Of a stretch of DNA of 6,547 nucleotides, positions 4,639 through 6,547 are shown piece after piece (the first letter of the stretch is position 1; each line of letters opens with the position of its first letter). The translations under genes were made by a program, and so were the position numbers. This DNA comes from Candidatus Acetothermia bacterium (GTDB lineage: Bacteria; Bipolaricaulota; Bipolaricaulia; RBG-16-55-9; JANLFV01). The notes under the pieces were generated by a model. That model made no database searches. It was not told the DNA's origin and saw only the letters and a program-made list of their open reading frames with translations. The DNA lies in NCBI GenBank assembly GCA_028275195.1, contig JAPWVC010000073.1, forward strand, positions 1-6,547. The letters are read 5' to 3'.

Positions 4639-5757
4639 TCATTTCAGGATCGTATTCCCCGCAAGCCAGCCGACAAGGGTCCCCAGGATGATGATCGTCG
4701 GGACATAGACGAGGGCCTTCTTCAACCCGAAGACTCGCGCGATCGCCAGCCAATTGGGGAGGCTGAGCCCCGGGCCGGTGAGGAGCAGGGCGAGTGCCGG
4801 CCCAGCCCCCATCCCCAGCCCCATCAGCTTATGCACGAACGGGGCCTCGGTCATCGTGGCGAAATAGCTTATGGACCCGATGAGTGTGGCGAGGAACGAG
4901 GAGCGGAGGCTCGCCCCGCCGAGCCACTCGCTCACCCAGGCCTCGGGGAGGAGCGCGCCGATGATCCCCACGACGAAGACCCCGCCCAAGAGCAGCGGGA
5001 AGATCAGCCGGACGAACCACCAGGTCTCCTTCATCCAGCGGACGATCTCCTCCCGCTCCTTGGCAGAGAAGGCGTAGCCGAACACTATCGCCATCCCGAC
5101 GGCCCAGACGATCACTTTGTAGAGGTAAGGCCCGTGCTGGACGATATAGTTCGGGGCGAGCAGGGCGAGGACGAGCAACAGGAGAAGGACGATGTCGCTC
5201 CGCTTCATGATCTTGGGCTTAGCCTTGACTGCGGCCTCGGCCGCGAGCCCAGCCTCGGGGTTGCCCAGGCTCCCGGCCCCTTCTCCCGCCATGGCGGCCT
5301 GGGCCCGGCCCCGCTCCTCCTGCCTGAAGGCCAGGCTCATGGCCCAGCCGACGATGAAGGCCATGACCAGCGCGGCGACGATCCGGACCGCCACGATCTT
5401 CGCGCCTAGAATGGCCCCGGTGTAGACCAGGGCCAGGATGTTGGCCGCGGGAGCCACCCAGAGGAGGATGAAGGCCGGGCCGACCCCCGCGCCGCCGTAG
5501 TATAGGCCGCTTGCGACCGGGATCACCGTGCAGGAGCAGGCCGCGACGAAGAAGCTCCCACCGGCGGAGAGGGCGAAGGAGCGGAGCTTGCTCGCCGCGG
5601 CGCCCATGTAACGGACGATCGCCTCCCTCGAGATGAAGGTCACCATCGCCCCGGCGAGGAGGAAGGCCGGGATCAGGCAGGTGACCACATGCAGAGCGAT
5701 ATACTCCTTCAGGGCCAGGAAGCCGGCCAAGATCACATCCCAGACCAATTCCCACAC
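4639..5757 (-). CDS. ArsP/DUF318-family permease
   Basis: 372-residue integral membrane protein of the DUF318 permease family, whose characterised member ArsP exports trivalent organoarsenicals. There are about eight hydrophobic segments in two halves, joined by a hydrophilic Ala/Gly-rich loop at about residues 144-187. Hallmarks are C74-S-C76-TVIPVASGL and WVAPAANI in the first half, and FATMTEAPFVHKLMGLGMG then TGPGLSLPNW in the second. C27, C74 and C76 could bind a soft metalloid. The GTG at 5757 is the first possible start after the repressor's stop, but the Shine-Dalgarno AAAGGAG abuts it; the in-frame TTG at 5748 (codon 4) lies 8 bases from that site and may be the true start, giving 369 residues. 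Position directly behind arsR implies metalloid control. The substrate is inferred, not shown. Confidence 0.9.
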   Translation of the reverse strand: MWELVWDVILAGFLALKEYIALHVVTCLIPAFLLAGAMVTFISREAIVRYMGAAASKLRSFALSAGGSFFVAACSCTVIPVASGLYYGGAGVGPAFILLWVAPAANILALVYTGAILGAKIVAVRIVAALVMAFIVGWAMSLAFRQEERGRAQAAMAGEGAGSLGNPEAGLAAEAAVKAKPKIMKRSDIVLLLLLVLALLAPNYIVQHGPYLYKVIVWAVGMAIVFGYAFSAKEREEIVRWMKETWWFVRLIFPLLLGGVFVVGIIGALLPEAWVSEWLGGASLRSSFLATLIGSISYFATMTEAPFVHKLMGLGMGAGPALALLLTGPGLSLPNWLAIARVFGLKKALVYVPTIIILGTLVGWLAGNTILK

Positions 5758-5775
5758 TCCTTTCTGCTCGTTAGC

Positions 5776-6114
5776 CTAAGACCTCCCCCTTGCCTTCAGG
5801 GTCTCCAGTTGGCCCCTCACCGAAGCGGCGATCACTTCCGAGGCTAGCCTCAGAAGCTCCAGCACCCGCTCGTCCGCTAGTTCGTAGATCACCCGCACGC
5901 CGTCCTTCCTGGAGGTCAAGATCCCAGCCCGCTTGAGCGTGAGCAGGTGCCGCGAGATCGTGGACTGATCGAGACCTATCTCCGGCTCGATCTCGCAGGC
6001 GCAGCAGCCTCCGCCGGCGTGGCCGGCCACGGACTCCAAAATCCGTAGCCGAGCCGGGTGCCCCAAGGCCGCGAAGAACTCCGCCTCACGCTCGTAGTCG
6101 TAGCGCCCGTCCAT
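5776..6114 (-). CDS. arsR: ArsR-family metalloid-responsive repressor
   Basis: Winged-helix repressor of the ArsR/SmtB family, expected to bind the promoter as a dimer and release it on binding As(III), Sb(III) or a similar soft ion. FFAALGHPARLRILE is the family's first helix pair; LDQSTISRHLLTLKRAGIL is the recognition helix region; SRKDGVRVIYELA is the wing. Three cysteines, GGCCACEIEP, lie just before the recognition region (C37, C38 and C40 from the chosen start), an ArsR-type site similar in position to the CVC..C site of E. coli ArsR. The start at 6114 is preferred over an in-frame ATG at 6132 because GAGGAGG stands 5 bases before 6114, while 6132 is only about 6 bases from the predicted transcript start; the longer form would have 118 residues instead of 112. 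The TAG stop is 18 bases from the permease start. Confidence 0.93.
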   Translation of the reverse strand: MDGRYDYEREAEFFAALGHPARLRILESVAGHAGGGCCACEIEPEIGLDQSTISRHLLTLKRAGILTSRKDGVRVIYELADERVLELLRLASEVIAASVRGQLETLKARGRS

Positions 6115-6119
6115 CTCTA

Positions 6120-6126
6120 CCTCCTC
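6120..6126 (-). promoter_or_regulatory. Ribosome binding site that decides the arsR start
   Basis: GAGGAGG five bases before the ATG at 6114. It lies inside the coding region if the upstream ATG at 6132 is used, which is the main reason to prefer the shorter protein. Confidence 0.7.
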
Positions 6127-6141
6127 AATCATGCATCATTG
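6126..6141. promoter_or_regulatory. Candidate ArsR operator (near-perfect palindrome)
   Basis: On the minus strand CAATGATG|CATGATTG forms a 16-base palindrome with one mismatched pair per arm. It lies just downstream of the -10 box, over the predicted transcription start, where a bound repressor dimer would block initiation or escape. It is not a match to the E. coli ATCAA-N6-TTGAT consensus, so assignment rests on symmetry and position. Confidence 0.5.
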
Positions 6142-6144
6142 CGC

Positions 6145-6173
6145 ATTATAGCATGAAAGCCCCACGGCAGCAA
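6145..6173 (-). promoter_or_regulatory. Sigma-70-type promoter of the minus-strand operon
   Basis: Perfect -10 box TATAAT (6150-6145) with an upstream TG one base away (extended -10, TGCTATAAT), and TTGCTG (6173-6168) as a weak -35 at a 17-base spacing. Predicted start is near 6138-6139, about 24 bases before the arsR ATG. It is the only convincing promoter found for the eleven co-oriented genes and three further regulatory sites (palindrome, arsR Shine-Dalgarno, arsR start) follow it in order. Confidence 0.75.
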
Positions 6174-6238
6174 CCTCGCCGGGCGGGGGAGTTGCACCTC
6201 GGCCTGCTTTCCCTCAAGCTTGGGGCAGAGGGAAGGGA

Positions 6239-6547
6239 ATGAGGAGCGTCCGGGCCTATGTCCTCCTCGAGCTGGGCGAGCTTCTGGGGCTCATCATCTT
6301 AATTGTGGTGCTGGTTCAGTTCATCCATCTCCCCCTCTGGCTCGCCGTAGCGGTCCCCGCGGGGAAGCTCCTCAAGTTCATCTTGGTTTACCCCTCCGTC
6401 CGCCGCTCCGCTAAGCAGCCGGTCTACACCGGGCTGGAGAGCCTGATCGGGGCCCGTGGCTCGGTCGTGGACCCCCTCGACCCGGAAGGCTATGTGAAGA
6501 TTCGGGGCGAGCTCTGGCGGGCAAGGAGCGATGGGCCTCCGATCCCC
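6239..6547 (+). CDS. NfeD-like membrane protein, 5' part (3' end cut by window edge)
   Basis: The reading frame stays open from ATG 6239 to the window end, 103 codons. Two hydrophobic segments (about residues 13-30 and 32-52) are followed by TGLESLIGARGSVVDPLDPEGYVKIRGELWRARS, the start of the OB-fold NfeD C-terminal domain with its G-x-x-G-x-V...P-x-G-x-V-x-I-x-GE-x-W pattern. NfeD proteins lie in the membrane and usually work with stomatin/SPFH proteins or an associated serine protease in membrane organisation; such a partner gene might follow outside the window. The start is supported by GAGGG at 6228-6232, six bases upstream. It is divergent from arsR and probably unrelated to the operon. 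Its own promoter is not evident. The remainder of the OB domain is unseen. Confidence 0.8.
   Translation, partial: MRSVRAYVLLELGELLGLIILIVVLVQFIHLPLWLAVAVPAGKLLKFILVYPSVRRSAKQPVYTGLESLIGARGSVVDPLDPEGYVKIRGELWRARSDGPPIP

Noticed and set aside
4510..5409. Long plus-strand open frame (299 codons) opposite the permease
   Set aside because: It is antisense to a well-supported membrane protein; its product is a low-complexity Asp/Glu/Arg/Pro-rich string typical of the complement of GC-rich hydrophobic codons.
6170..6195. Inverted repeat GCAAC...GTTGC in the divergent gap
   Set aside because: Only five base pairs with a 16-base loop and poor pairing inside; expected by chance and overlaps the -35.
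6192..6220. Plus-strand promoter for the NfeD-like gene (TTGCAC as -35)
   Set aside because: No acceptable -10 lies at 16-18 bases (CAAGCT at 17), so it is not supported.
1..6547. tRNA, rRNA, CRISPR arrays, insertion sequences or transposase genes
   Set aside because: No tandem repeats, cloverleaf-like sequence or transposase motifs were seen; nearly all bases are accounted for by protein genes.

Overview
The window reads as one long, tightly packed bacterial operon on the minus strand (about 6150 down to base 1, continuing past the left edge), plus the 5' part of a divergent gene on the plus strand at the right edge. DNA is GC-rich over most of its length. A TATAAT-type promoter, strong Shine-Dalgarno sites, stop/start overlaps and ATG/GTG/TTG starts indicate a bacterium. 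The many Fe-S, vitamin K epoxide reductase and CdhD-like parts suggest an anaerobic or microaerophilic lineage, perhaps uncultured, but the sequence does not fix the taxon.

Layout in order of transcription (right to left): an ArsR-family repressor with a Cys-Cys-x-Cys metal site (5776-6114), an ArsP/DUF318-type permease (4639-5757), a 77-residue CPKC thioredoxin-fold protein (4383-4616), a 131-base gap holding a perfect 15-bp hairpin, a two-cluster ferredoxin (3952-4251), a protein with a C-terminal CdhD-type [4Fe-4S] domain (3380-3949), an AhpD/carboxymuconolactone-decarboxylase-like protein (3075-3380), a small zinc ribbon with a TTG start (2889-3074), an Acr3/BASS-type transporter (1887-2882), a membrane-anchored DsbA-like oxidoreductase (1168-1890), a stand-alone VKOR (695-1171), an OsmC/Ohr-like protein (228-692), and a second ferredoxin paralogous to the first (1-235, cut by the window edge). 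Apart from the hairpin gap, neighbours are 0-22 bases apart or overlap. Across the divergent gap (about 106 bases or more) lies the start of an NfeD-like membrane protein (6239 to the edge).

Reading of the system (inference): a metalloid-responsive repressor controls two unrelated efflux-type permeases together with cytoplasmic thiol and Fe-S electron carriers, peroxide/thiol enzymes (AhpD-like, OsmC-like) and a complete extracytoplasmic disulfide-forming pair (DsbA+VKOR). Arsenic or antimony, possibly an organic or thiolated form, is the best guess for the substrate from the ArsR, ArsP-like and Acr3-like genes. No arsenate reductase (ArsC), ArsA, ArsD or ArsM is present in the window. The Fe-S/redox module joined to two exporters is the unusual part.

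The leftmost part (OsmC and first ferredoxin, below about 692) has lower GC and different arginine codons from the rest, hinting that the operon was assembled from parts of different origin.
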